Below the pieces are notes generated by a model. That model searched no databases. It had not been told where the DNA came from and saw nothing but the letters and a program-made list of their open reading frames with translations. The position numbers and the translations under genes were made by a program. DNA of 64,000 nt from Streptomyces sp. yr375 (lineage in GTDB: Bacteria > Actinomycetota > Actinomycetes > Streptomycetales > Streptomycetaceae). Shown here in pieces: positions 1 to 10,193 of this stretch; the first letter of the stretch is position 1; each line of letters begins with the position of its first letter. The stretch spans positions 62,001-126,000 of the forward strand of contig NZ_FOFF01000012.1 in NCBI RefSeq assembly GCF_900110755.1. The letters are read 5' to 3'.

Positions 1-422
1 CGACCCGGCCACCGCCGACGGCCCCGTCGCCCTGATGACCGCCGTCCTCGCGCGCAGGACGCCGCTGTTCGGCATCTGCTTCGGCAACCAGATCCTCGGC
101 CGCGCCCTCGGCTTCGGCACCTACAAGCTGAAGTACGGCCACCGGGGCATCAACCAGCCCGTCCAGGACCGTACGACCGGCAAGGTCGAGGTCACCGCGC
201 ACAACCACGGCTTCGCCGTGGACGCGCCGCTCGACAAGGTCAGCGACACCCCGTTCGGCCGCGCCGAGGTCTCCCACGTCTGCCTCAACGACGACGTCGT
301 GGAGGGGCTGCGGCTGCTCGACCAGCCGGCCTTCTCCGTCCAGTACCACCCCGAAGCGGCAGCGGGCCCGCACGACGCCGCCTACCTGTTCGACCGCTTC
401 GTATCCCTGATGGAGGGCCAGC

Positions 423-430
<8 letters not shown>
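1..430 (+). CDS. carA: Carbamoyl-phosphate synthase small subunit, C-terminal part (5' end outside the window)
   Basis: This is the glutaminase subunit of carbamoyl-phosphate synthetase. It releases ammonia from glutamine for CarB, feeding pyrimidine and arginine synthesis. Only the last ~142 codons are present, and the frame is open from base 2. The class I amidotransferase nucleophile lies in GICFGNQ (Cys codon at about 77-79), and the catalytic His-x-Glu lies in QYHPE (His codon 347-349). Between them is the [14 protein letters not shown] segment typical of CarA. The stop overlaps the GTG of carB by 8 nt, so the two subunits are probably translationally coupled. Family assignment is certain. 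Confidence 0.96.
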
Positions 431-3734
<3,304 letters not shown>

Positions 3735-3741
3735 CAGCCCT

Positions 3742-3771
3742 GAGGGGGACACCGGAAACGGTGTCCCCCTC
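3742..3771 (+). terminator. Hairpin downstream of carB
   Basis: A perfect 13-bp inverted repeat (3742-3754 with 3759-3771) closes a GAAA tetraloop. It lies 8 nt after the carB stop and 28 nt before pyrD. There is no long U tract, which is usual for Streptomyces. It could end or attenuate the carAB transcript, so pyrD-pyrF may be only partly co-transcribed with carAB. Confidence 0.8.
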
Positions 3772-3799
3772 TTCATGAGGACCCCTGAGGACTCCCAAG

Positions 3800-4906
3800 A
3801 TGTACAAGATCTTCTTCAACCTCGTCTTCAAGCGGATGGACCCGGAGCAGGCCCACCACCTCGCCTTCCGCTGGATCCGGCTGGCCGTCCGCGTCCCGGG
3901 CCTGCGCACGTTCGTCGCCGCCGCCCTCGCCCCCCGCTACCCGGAACTGCGCACCGAGGCCTTCGGGCTGCGCATGCACGGCCCCTTCGGACTGGCCGCG
4001 GGCTTCGACAAGAACGCCGTCGCGATCGACGGCATGTCGATGCTGGGCTTCGACCACGTCGAGATCGGCACGGTCACCGGGGAGCCGCAGCCCGGCAACC
4101 CCAGGAAGCGGCTGTTCCGGCTCGTGAAGGACCGCGCGCTCATCAACCGCATGGGGTTCAACAACGAGGGCTCGCTCGCCGTGGCGGCCCGCCTCGCGTC
4201 CCGTGAGCCGGTCTTCCGGCCCGTGGTGGGCGTCAACATCGGCAAGACCAAGGTCGTACCGGAGGAGGAGGCCGTCGGCGACTACGTGAAGTCGACCGAG
4301 CGGCTCGCGCCGTACGCCGACTACCTGGTCGTGAACGTGTCCTCGCCGAACACGCCGGGGCTGCGCAACCTCCAGGCCACCGAGGCGCTGCGGCCGCTGC
4401 TGACCGCCGTCCGGGAGGCCGCCGACCGTACGGTGACCTCGCGCCGCGTCCCGCTGCTGGTGAAGATCGCCCCGGACCTGGCCGACGCCGACGTCGACGC
4501 GGTCGCCGACCTGGCCGTCGAACTCGGCCTGGACGGGATCATCGCCACGAACACCACCATCGCGCGCGAGGGACTCGGTTTGACATCCGAACCCACCCTG
4601 GTGAAGGAGACCGGCGGTCTGTCCGGGGCGCCCCTCAAGGCCCGCTCCCTGGAGGTGCTGCGCCGGCTCTACGCGCGCGTGGGCGACCGCATCACCCTGG
4701 TGGGCGTCGGCGGCGTCGAGAACGCCGAGGACGCCTGGCTGCGCATCCTGGCCGGAGCCACGCTGGTGCAGGGCTACAGCGCCTTCGTCTACGAGGGGCC
4801 CTTCTGGAGCCGCGCCATCCACAAGGGGCTGGCCGCCCGCCTGCGGACGAGCCCCTACGCCACCCTCGCCGACGCGGTCGGCGCCGACGTGAGGAAGACG
4901 GCATGA
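3800..4906 (+). CDS. pyrD: Dihydroorotate dehydrogenase, quinone-dependent (class 2)
   Basis: This enzyme oxidises dihydroorotate to orotate, passing electrons via FMN to membrane quinone. The 368-residue product starts with the amphipathic [20 protein letters not shown] segment that tethers class 2 enzymes to the membrane. The family motifs [25 protein letters not shown] (active-site Ser region), KIAPDL, IATNTT and GGLSGAPL are all present. GAGGAC upstream of the ATG is a plausible ribosome binding site. The stop overlaps the pyrF start by 4 nt (ATGA), indicating coupling. Confidence 0.97.
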   Translation: MYKIFFNLVFKRMDPEQAHHLAFRWIRLAVRVPGLRTFVAAALAPRYPELRTEAFGLRMHGPFGLAAGFDKNAVAIDGMSMLGFDHVEIGTVTGEPQPGNPRKRLFRLVKDRALINRMGFNNEGSLAVAARLASREPVFRPVVGVNIGKTKVVPEEEAVGDYVKSTERLAPYADYLVVNVSSPNTPGLRNLQATEALRPLLTAVREAADRTVTSRRVPLLVKIAPDLADADVDAVADLAVELGLDGIIATNTTIAREGLGLTSEPTLVKETGGLSGAPLKARSLEVLRRLYARVGDRITLVGVGGVENAEDAWLRILAGATLVQGYSAFVYEGPFWSRAIHKGLAARLRTSPYATLADAVGADVRKTA

Positions 4907-5745
4907 CCCTGGAGCCCTTCGGCGCGCGGCTGCGTCGCGCCATGGACGAGCGCGGCCCGCTGTGCGTCGGCATCGACCCGCACGCCTCCCTGCTCGCCGA
5001 GTGGGGGCTGAACGACGACGTCGCAGGACTGGAGCGGTTCAGCCGCACGGTCGTCGAGGCGACGGCCGACCGGGTCGCCCTGCTGAAGCCGCAGAGCGCC
5101 TTCTTCGAGCGGTTCGGCTCGCGCGGGGTCGCCGTCCTGGAGAAGTCGGTCCAGGAGGCGCGGGCGGCCGGCGCGCTGGTCGTGATGGACGCCAAGCGCG
5201 GCGACATCGGCTCGACCATGGCCGCCTACGCCGAGTCCTTCCTGCACAAGGACGCCCCGCTGTTCTCCGACGCGCTCACGGTCTCGCCGTACCTCGGCTA
5301 CGGATCCCTGTCGCCGGCGGTGGCGCTGGCCCGGGAGAGCGGCGCCGGGCTGTTCGTGCTGGCCCTGACCTCCAACCCGGAGGGCGGCGAGGTCCAGCAC
5401 GCGGTGCGGGCCGACGGGCGCACCGTGGGCGCGACGATGCTGGCGCACCTGGCCGCCGAGAACGCGGGCGAGGAGCCGCTGGGCTCCTTCGGCGCGGTCG
5501 TCGGTGCCACCCTGGGCGACCTCTCGGCGTACGACCTCGACATCAACGGCCCGCTCCTCGCGCCCGGCGTCGGCGCCCAGGGGGCGACCCCGGCCGACCT
5601 TCCCCGGGTCTTCGGCTCCGCGGTGCGCAATGTCGTGCCGAACGTCAGTCGGGGTGTGTTGCGTCACGGCCCCGACATCGTCGCTCTGCGTGACGCCGTG
5701 GATCGGTTCGCGCGAGCGGTCCGCGACGCGGTGACCTCCGCCTGA
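4903..5745 (+). CDS. pyrF: Orotidine 5'-phosphate decarboxylase (long, type 2)
   Basis: This enzyme catalyses the last step of UMP synthesis, decarboxylation of OMP. The 280-residue length and the motif VMDAKRGDIGSTMAAYA (catalytic Asp-Lys-Asp array) place it in the longer actinobacterial/mycobacterial subfamily rather than the ~230-residue E. coli type. The start ATG sits in the pyrD stop (ATGA overlap). A 14-bp terminator hairpin follows 7 nt after the stop, closing the pyrimidine transcript. Confidence 0.97.
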   Translation: MTLEPFGARLRRAMDERGPLCVGIDPHASLLAEWGLNDDVAGLERFSRTVVEATADRVALLKPQSAFFERFGSRGVAVLEKSVQEARAAGALVVMDAKRGDIGSTMAAYAESFLHKDAPLFSDALTVSPYLGYGSLSPAVALARESGAGLFVLALTSNPEGGEVQHAVRADGRTVGATMLAHLAAENAGEEPLGSFGAVVGATLGDLSAYDLDINGPLLAPGVGAQGATPADLPRVFGSAVRNVVPNVSRGVLRHGPDIVALRDAVDRFARAVRDAVTSA

Positions 5746-5752
5746 GGGGCTC

Positions 5753-5786
5753 CGGCCGCCCGACCGGGGGCTCGGTCGGGCGGCCG
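5753..5786 (+). terminator. Terminator of the pyr cluster
   Basis: A perfect 14-bp stem (5753-5766 with 5773-5786) has a 6-nt G-rich loop. It begins 7 nt after the pyrF stop. This is a typical U-tract-less Streptomyces terminator. Confidence 0.85.
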
Positions 5787-5884
5787 TTGGTCGACTTGAG
5801 TCTGGATACATCCTCAAATCCGGGGCACTATGCGTTAAATGTCCGGCCCTACGGAGGCTGACCAGGACTTTTCCTCTGTTCTCG

Positions 5885-5913
5885 CTGACTCCGGCGGAGT
5901 TGGCCGCTAGTCT
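5885..5913 (+). promoter_or_regulatory. Candidate housekeeping promoter for mihF
   Basis: CTGACT (5885-5890) and TAGTCT (5908-5913) are separated by 17 nt. Both resemble the HrdB consensus TTGAC/TANNNT. Transcription would start near 5920 and give a leader of about 100 nt before the mihF start. The assignment is by eye. Confidence 0.4.
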
Positions 5914-6022
5914 CCGACGGAGAGTGAACGGGCAGCGTGTTGCTCGTAGCTCACCGCGTGTGGGGCGACTAGGTTCCTCACCGGTCCGTATCCGACAGTT
6001 CGACATCCGAGGTGACGTAGGC

Positions 6023-6346
6023 GTGGCTCTTCCGCCCCTTACCCCCGAACAGCGCTCAGCCGCGCTCGAAAAGGCCGCCGCGGCTCGCCGGGAGCGGGCC
6101 GAGGTCAAGAATCGACTCAAGCACTCCGGCGCCTCCCTTCACGAGGTCATCAAGCAGGGTCAGGAAAACGACGTCATCGGCAAGATGAAGGTCTCCGCCC
6201 TCCTGGAGTCGCTTCCGGGCGTGGGCAAGGTCCGCGCCAAGCAGATCATGGAGCGACTCGGCATCTCCGAGAGCCGCCGCGTGCGCGGTCTCGGGTCCAA
6301 CCAGATCGCCTCCCTGGAGCGGGAGTTCGGCAGCACCGGCTCCTGA
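6023..6346 (+). CDS. mihF: Actinobacterial integration host factor (sIHF/mIHF), nucleoid-associated DNA-binding protein
   Basis: This small basic nucleoid protein affects chromosome compaction, supercoiling, development and antibiotic production in Streptomyces. It is not homologous to E. coli IhfA/B. The 107-residue product matches the known family nearly throughout. It begins [19 protein letters not shown], has a central helix-two-turn-helix with [19 protein letters not shown], and ends [21 protein letters not shown] chose the GTG at 6023 because family proteins begin there; the reading frame runs open further upstream, but nothing conserved lies in that part. It stands alone between the pyr terminator and gmk. 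Confidence 0.95.
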   Translation: MALPPLTPEQRSAALEKAAAARRERAEVKNRLKHSGASLHEVIKQGQENDVIGKMKVSALLESLPGVGKVRAKQIMERLGISESRRVRGLGSNQIASLEREFGSTGS

Positions 6347-6395
6347 TTCCCGGGTCCTGCGGGGAAGGGAGTCCCGGGTACTCCGGGATTGCTGG

Positions 6396-6401
6396 AATAA
6401 T
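6396..6401 (+). promoter_or_regulatory. -10 element placing the gmk transcript start at or near its ATG
   Basis: AATAAT ends exactly 6 nt before the ATG of gmk, and no convincing Shine-Dalgarno sequence precedes that ATG. This geometry is that of a leaderless mRNA, which is common in Streptomyces. The -35 region is not recognisable. Confidence 0.4.
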
Positions 6402-6407
6402 CGCTGC

Positions 6408-7001
6408 ATGGCTGCAACATTCCGGGGGACGACCCCCGAGCCCCCGGACGTACGTCCGCGGCTGACCGTGCTCTCCGGCCCCTCAGGGGTCGGCAAGAGC
6501 ACGGTCGTCGCCCATATGCGCAAGGAACACCCCGAGGTCTGGCTCTCGGTGTCGGCGACGACCCGTAGGCCCCGCCCCGGCGAGAAGCACGGAGTCCACT
6601 ACTTCTTCGTCACCGACGAGGAGATGGACAAGCTGATCGCCAACGGCGAGCTGCTGGAGTGGGCCGAGTTCGCCGGGAACCGCTACGGCACCCCGCGCGC
6701 GGCGGTGCTGGAGCGCCTGGAGTCGGGCGAGCCGGTCCTCCTGGAGATCGACCTCCAGGGCGCCCGGCAGGTCCGCGAGTCCATGGCCGAGGCCCGGCTG
6801 GTGTTCCTGGCACCGCCCTCCTGGGAGGAGTTGGTCCGCCGGCTCACCGGGCGGGGCACCGAACCGCCCGAGGTCATCGAGCGCCGGCTGGACGCCGCGA
6901 AGATCGAACTCGCGGCCGAGCCGGAGTTCGACGTCACCCTGGTCAACACCTCCGTCGAGGACGTGGCGCGTGAGCTGCTAGCCTTGATGGATGTTGTGTG
7001 A
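6408..7001 (+). CDS. gmk: Guanylate kinase
   Basis: This kinase phosphorylates GMP to GDP with ATP, an essential purine salvage/synthesis step. The 197-residue product has the P-loop [11 protein letters not shown] near residue 25. It also has the GMP-binding stretch [30 protein letters not shown], and the [12 protein letters not shown] segment. The arrangement mihF-gmk-rpoZ-coaBC-metK is the standard actinobacterial order. The transcript may be leaderless. Confidence 0.97.
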   Translation: MAATFRGTTPEPPDVRPRLTVLSGPSGVGKSTVVAHMRKEHPEVWLSVSATTRRPRPGEKHGVHYFFVTDEEMDKLIANGELLEWAEFAGNRYGTPRAAVLERLESGEPVLLEIDLQGARQVRESMAEARLVFLAPPSWEELVRRLTGRGTEPPEVIERRLDAAKIELAAEPEFDVTLVNTSVEDVARELLALMDVV

Positions 7002-7039
7002 TCACGGGTTGTCCGATTTCTTGACGGTTCTGTGATCAC
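6998..7039. repeat. Two GTGATCAC palindromes around the rpoZ promoter
   Basis: An identical 10-base segment containing the 8-bp palindrome GTGATCAC occurs at 6997-7006 (spanning the gmk stop codon) and at 7031-7040 (between the -35 and -10 of the rpoZ promoter). The centres are 34 bp apart. The position suggests an operator for an unknown regulator of rpoZ, or of rpoZ-coaBC. Confidence 0.5.
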
Positions 7040-7049
7040 GACCTGTCTT
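7021..7049 (+). promoter_or_regulatory. Candidate rpoZ promoter
   Basis: TTGACG (7021-7026) is followed after 17 nt by TGTCTT (7044-7049). The predicted start is near 7056, about 18 nt before the GTG of rpoZ and including the GGAAGG ribosome binding site. One of the two GTGATCAC palindromes lies in the spacer. Confidence 0.5.
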
Positions 7050-7073
7050 TTCCCATCCATCGGAAGGTAGAGC

Positions 7074-7346
7074 GTGTCCTCTTCCATCTCCGCGCCCGAG
7101 GGCATCATCAACCCGCCGATCGACGAGCTCCTCGAGGCCACCGACTCGAAGTACAGCCTCGTGATCTACGCGGCCAAGCGGGCCCGCCAGATCAACGCGT
7201 ACTACTCGCAGCTCGGCGAGGGCCTCCTCGAGTACGTCGGTCCGCTGGTGGACACCCACGTCCACGAGAAGCCGCTCTCGATCGCCCTCCGCGAGATCAA
7301 CGCCGGACTGCTGACGTCCGAGGCCGTCGAGGGTCCCGCGCAGTAG
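7074..7346 (+). CDS. rpoZ: RNA polymerase omega subunit
   Basis: Omega stabilises the beta' subunit and helps RNA polymerase assembly. The 90-residue product is the usual actinobacterial length. It carries the conserved core [31 protein letters not shown] followed by the helix that contacts beta'. The start is GTG, with GGAAGG upstream. A perfect hairpin terminator follows. Omega is required for normal morphological development and antibiotic production in Streptomyces. Confidence 0.97.
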   Translation: MSSSISAPEGIINPPIDELLEATDSKYSLVIYAAKRARQINAYYSQLGEGLLEYVGPLVDTHVHEKPLSIALREINAGLLTSEAVEGPAQ

Positions 7347-7371
7347 TATTTTCGGTTCGCAGTTGGTTTTT

Positions 7372-7406
7372 CCACAGGCCCGGCAGCACGACTGCCGGGC
7401 CTGTGG
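7372..7406 (+). terminator. Terminator of rpoZ
   Basis: A perfect 15-bp stem (7372-7386 with 7392-7406) has a 5-nt loop and is preceded by a T-rich stretch. It separates rpoZ from coaBC. Confidence 0.88.
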
Positions 7407-7467
7407 TGTCTGATGGACCCATGCGCCGGGAGCCGCGGCGTACAGGGTCGAGGTGCGGGGAGAGCCG

Positions 7468-8670
7468 GTGGACAAGCCGAGGGTCGTACTGGGCGTCAGT
7501 GGGGGCATCGCCGCCTACAAGGCCTGCGAGCTGCTGCGCAGACTGACGGAGTCGGGGCATGACGTCCGCGTCGTCCCCACCGAATCCGCGCTGCACTTCG
7601 TCGGCGCCGCCACCTGGTCCGCCCTCTCCGGCCACCCCGTCTCCACAGAGGTCTGGGACGGCGTCCACGAGGTCCCGCACGTCCGCATCGGCCAGCACGC
7701 CGACCTGGTGGTCGTCGCCCCGGCCACGGCGGACCTGCTCGCCAAGGCCGCCCACGGCCTCGCCGACGACCTCCTCACCAACACCCTCCTCACCGCCCGC
7801 TGTCCGGTCGTCTTCGCCCCCGCGATGCACACCGAGATGTGGGAGCACCCCGCCACCCGGGAGAACGTGGCGACACTGCGCCGCCGGGGCGCCCTCGTGA
7901 TCGAACCGGCCGTCGGCCGCCTCACCGGCGTCGACACCGGCAAGGGGCGACTGCCCGACCCTGCCGAGATCTTCGAGGTCTGCCGCCGCGTCCTGGCCAG
8001 AGGGGTGCGCGAACCCGACCTCGTGGGCCGACATGTCGTGGTCAGCGCCGGCGGCACCCGCGAGCCCCTCGACCCGGTCCGCTTCCTCGGCAACCGCTCC
8101 TCCGGCAAACAGGGCTACGCCCTCGCCCGCACCGCCGCCGCCCGCGGCGCCCGCGTCACGCTGATCGCGGCGAACACCGGCCTGCCCGACCCCGCCGGGG
8201 TCGACGTCGTCCAGGTCGGCACGGCCGTACAACTGCGCGAGGCGGTCCTGAAGGCGACCGCGGACGCCGACGCGGTCGTCATGGCCGCCGCGGTCGCCGA
8301 CTTCCGGCCACAGACGTATGTGACCGGAAAGATCAAGAAGCAGGACGGCCGGGAACCGGACCCCATCGTTCTCGTACGGAATCCGGACATCCTCGCGGAG
8401 CTCTCCGCCGACCGGGCGCGCCCCAACCAGGTGGTTGTCGGCTTCGCCGCCGAGACCGACGACGTCCTCGCCAACGGCCGCGCGAAGCTCCGCCGCAAGG
8501 GCTGCGACCTGCTGGTGGTGAACGAGGTGGGGGAGCGCAGAACGTTCGGCTCGGAGGAGAACGAAGCCGTCGTCCTGGGCGCCGACGGCAGTGAAACGCC
8601 CGTGGCACACGGCCCCAAGGAGGCTCTGGCCGAAATCGTGTGGGACCTGGTGACAGAGCGACTGGGCTGA
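7468..8670 (+). CDS. coaBC: Bifunctional phosphopantothenoylcysteine decarboxylase / phosphopantothenate-cysteine ligase
   Basis: This protein performs two steps of coenzyme A synthesis: CTP-dependent addition of cysteine to 4'-phosphopantothenate (CoaB) and FMN-dependent decarboxylation (CoaC). The N-terminal CoaC half shows VLGVSGGIAAYKACELLRRL, the active-site His in VPHVRIGQHADLVVVAPAT, and APAMHTEMW. The C-terminal CoaB half shows SAGGTREPLDPVRFLGNRSSG, KIKKQ and NPDILAEL. I chose the GTG at 7468, which has GGAG 5 nt upstream. A GTG 15 nt earlier (7453) is possible. It sits between the rpoZ and metK transcripts. Confidence 0.96.
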   Translation: MDKPRVVLGVSGGIAAYKACELLRRLTESGHDVRVVPTESALHFVGAATWSALSGHPVSTEVWDGVHEVPHVRIGQHADLVVVAPATADLLAKAAHGLADDLLTNTLLTARCPVVFAPAMHTEMWEHPATRENVATLRRRGALVIEPAVGRLTGVDTGKGRLPDPAEIFEVCRRVLARGVREPDLVGRHVVVSAGGTREPLDPVRFLGNRSSGKQGYALARTAAARGARVTLIAANTGLPDPAGVDVVQVGTAVQLREAVLKATADADAVVMAAAVADFRPQTYVTGKIKKQDGREPDPIVLVRNPDILAELSADRARPNQVVVGFAAETDDVLANGRAKLRRKGCDLLVVNEVGERRTFGSEENEAVVLGADGSETPVAHGPKEALAEIVWDLVTERLG

Positions 8671-8740
8671 CTGTTTGATGCGCTGCGCCGTGCTCCACCG
8701 CCCCGCCCGATTCGGGTGCGGCGTCCCTGGCCAAGGGTGC

Positions 8741-8762
8741 CGGGCATTCGACAGAATGCCCG
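8741..8762 (+). terminator. Hairpin between coaBC and metK
   Basis: A perfect 9-bp stem (8741-8749 with 8754-8762) closes a GACA loop. It lies 70 nt after the coaBC stop and 148 nt before metK. It could be a terminator for coaBC or part of the metK leader. I see no known SAM riboswitch here. Confidence 0.5.
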
Positions 8763-8910
8763 TGCCGCAGGTCACAGGACTCCCGAGAGGCGAGACGGGT
8801 GGGCCGGTGGTGGGGCATGACCGATAAACTGTTCTCGGACGACGCCGGGCGCAGCTCCCGTCGCGTCCGCCAATGATCAGCCAGCAGCCGCTGCAACCCC
8901 AGGGAGCGTT

Positions 8911-10119
8911 GTGTCCCGTCGCCTGTTCACTTCGGAGTCTGTGACCGAGGGTCACCCCGACAAGATCGCTGACCAGATCAGTGACACCATTCTCGATGCT
9001 CTGCTGCGTGAGGACCCGGCGTCCCGGGTCGCGGTCGAGACTCTGATCACGACCGGTCTGGTGCATGTGGCCGGTGAGGTCACGACCAAGGCGTACGCGC
9101 CGATCCCGCAACTCGTGCGGGACAAGATTCTCGAGATCGGCTACGACTCGTCGAAGAAGGGCTTCGACGGGGCTTCCTGTGGTGTGTCGGTGTCGATCGG
9201 GGCGCAGTCCCCGGACATCGCGCAGGGTGTGGACACGGCGTACGAGTCGCGTGTCGAGGGCGATGAGGACGAGCTGGACAAGCAGGGCGCGGGCGACCAG
9301 GGCCTGATGTTCGGCTACGCCTCCGATGAGACGCCGACGCTGATGCCGTTGCCGATCTTCCTGGCGCACCGGCTGTCGAAGCGGCTGTCGGACGTCCGCA
9401 AGAACGGGACGATCCCCTACCTGCGTCCCGACGGCAAGACCCAGGTCACCATCGAGTACGACGGCGACAAGGCGGTCCGCCTGGACACGGTCGTCATCTC
9501 CTCGCAGCACGCGAGCGACATCGACCTGGACTCGCTGCTGACGCCCGACATCCGTGAGTTCGTCGTGGAGGTGGAGCTGAAGGCGCTCCTGGACGACGGC
9601 ATCAAGCTGGACACGGAGAACTACCGGCTGCTGGTGAACCCGACCGGCCGGTTCGAGATCGGCGGCCCGATGGGCGACGCCGGCCTGACGGGCCGCAAGA
9701 TCATCATCGACACGTACGGCGGCATGGCCCGCCACGGCGGCGGCGCGTTCTCGGGCAAGGACCCGTCGAAGGTGGACCGTTCGGCCGCGTACGCGATGCG
9801 CTGGGTGGCGAAGAACGTGGTGGCGGCGGGTCTGGCGGCCCGCTGCGAGGTGCAGGTGGCGTACGCGATCGGCAAGGCCGAGCCGGTCGGTCTCTTCGTG
9901 GAGACCTTCGGCACCGCCAAGGTCGACGCCGAGAAGATCGAGAAGGCCATCGACGAGGTCTTCGACCTGCGCCCGGCCGCCATCATCCGCGACCTCGACC
10001 TCCTGCGCCCGATCTACGCCCAGACCGCAGCGTACGGCCACTTCGGCCGCGAACTCCCCGACTTCACCTGGGAACGCACCGACCGTGTGGACGCGCTGCG
10101 GAAGGCCGCAGGGCTGTAG
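8911..10119 (+). CDS. metK: S-adenosylmethionine synthetase
   Basis: This enzyme makes SAM from methionine and ATP. SAM supply strongly affects antibiotic production in streptomycetes. The 402-residue product has all signature motifs: [28 protein letters not shown], the glycine-rich [19 protein letters not shown], and [21 protein letters not shown]. The start is GTG preceded by GGGAGCG. Codon use in the first half contains more T-ending codons than its neighbours, perhaps because it is highly expressed. It ends in a 19-bp hairpin terminator. Confidence 0.98.
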   Translation: MSRRLFTSESVTEGHPDKIADQISDTILDALLREDPASRVAVETLITTGLVHVAGEVTTKAYAPIPQLVRDKILEIGYDSSKKGFDGASCGVSVSIGAQSPDIAQGVDTAYESRVEGDEDELDKQGAGDQGLMFGYASDETPTLMPLPIFLAHRLSKRLSDVRKNGTIPYLRPDGKTQVTIEYDGDKAVRLDTVVISSQHASDIDLDSLLTPDIREFVVEVELKALLDDGIKLDTENYRLLVNPTGRFEIGGPMGDAGLTGRKIIIDTYGGMARHGGGAFSGKDPSKVDRSAAYAMRWVAKNVVAAGLAARCEVQVAYAIGKAEPVGLFVETFGTAKVDAEKIEKAIDEVFDLRPAAIIRDLDLLRPIYAQTAAYGHFGRELPDFTWERTDRVDALRKAAGL

Positions 10120-10137
10120 TTCCAGCATTCTGCGTGT

Positions 10138-10179
10138 GACGTCGGCTCCCGGAACCTGGTGGTTCCGGGAGCCGACGTC
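10138..10179 (+). terminator. Strong terminator of metK
   Basis: A perfect 19-bp stem (10138-10156 with 10161-10179) has a TGGT loop, 18 nt after the metK stop. It is one of the longest perfect stems in the window. Confidence 0.9.
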
Positions 10180-10193
10180 GTTGGGGGACGACT

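Noticed and set aside
8671..8910. SAM riboswitch upstream of metK
   Set aside because: I could not recognise the conserved core of any SAM riboswitch class that I know. Only a simple hairpin and a small ORF are visible.
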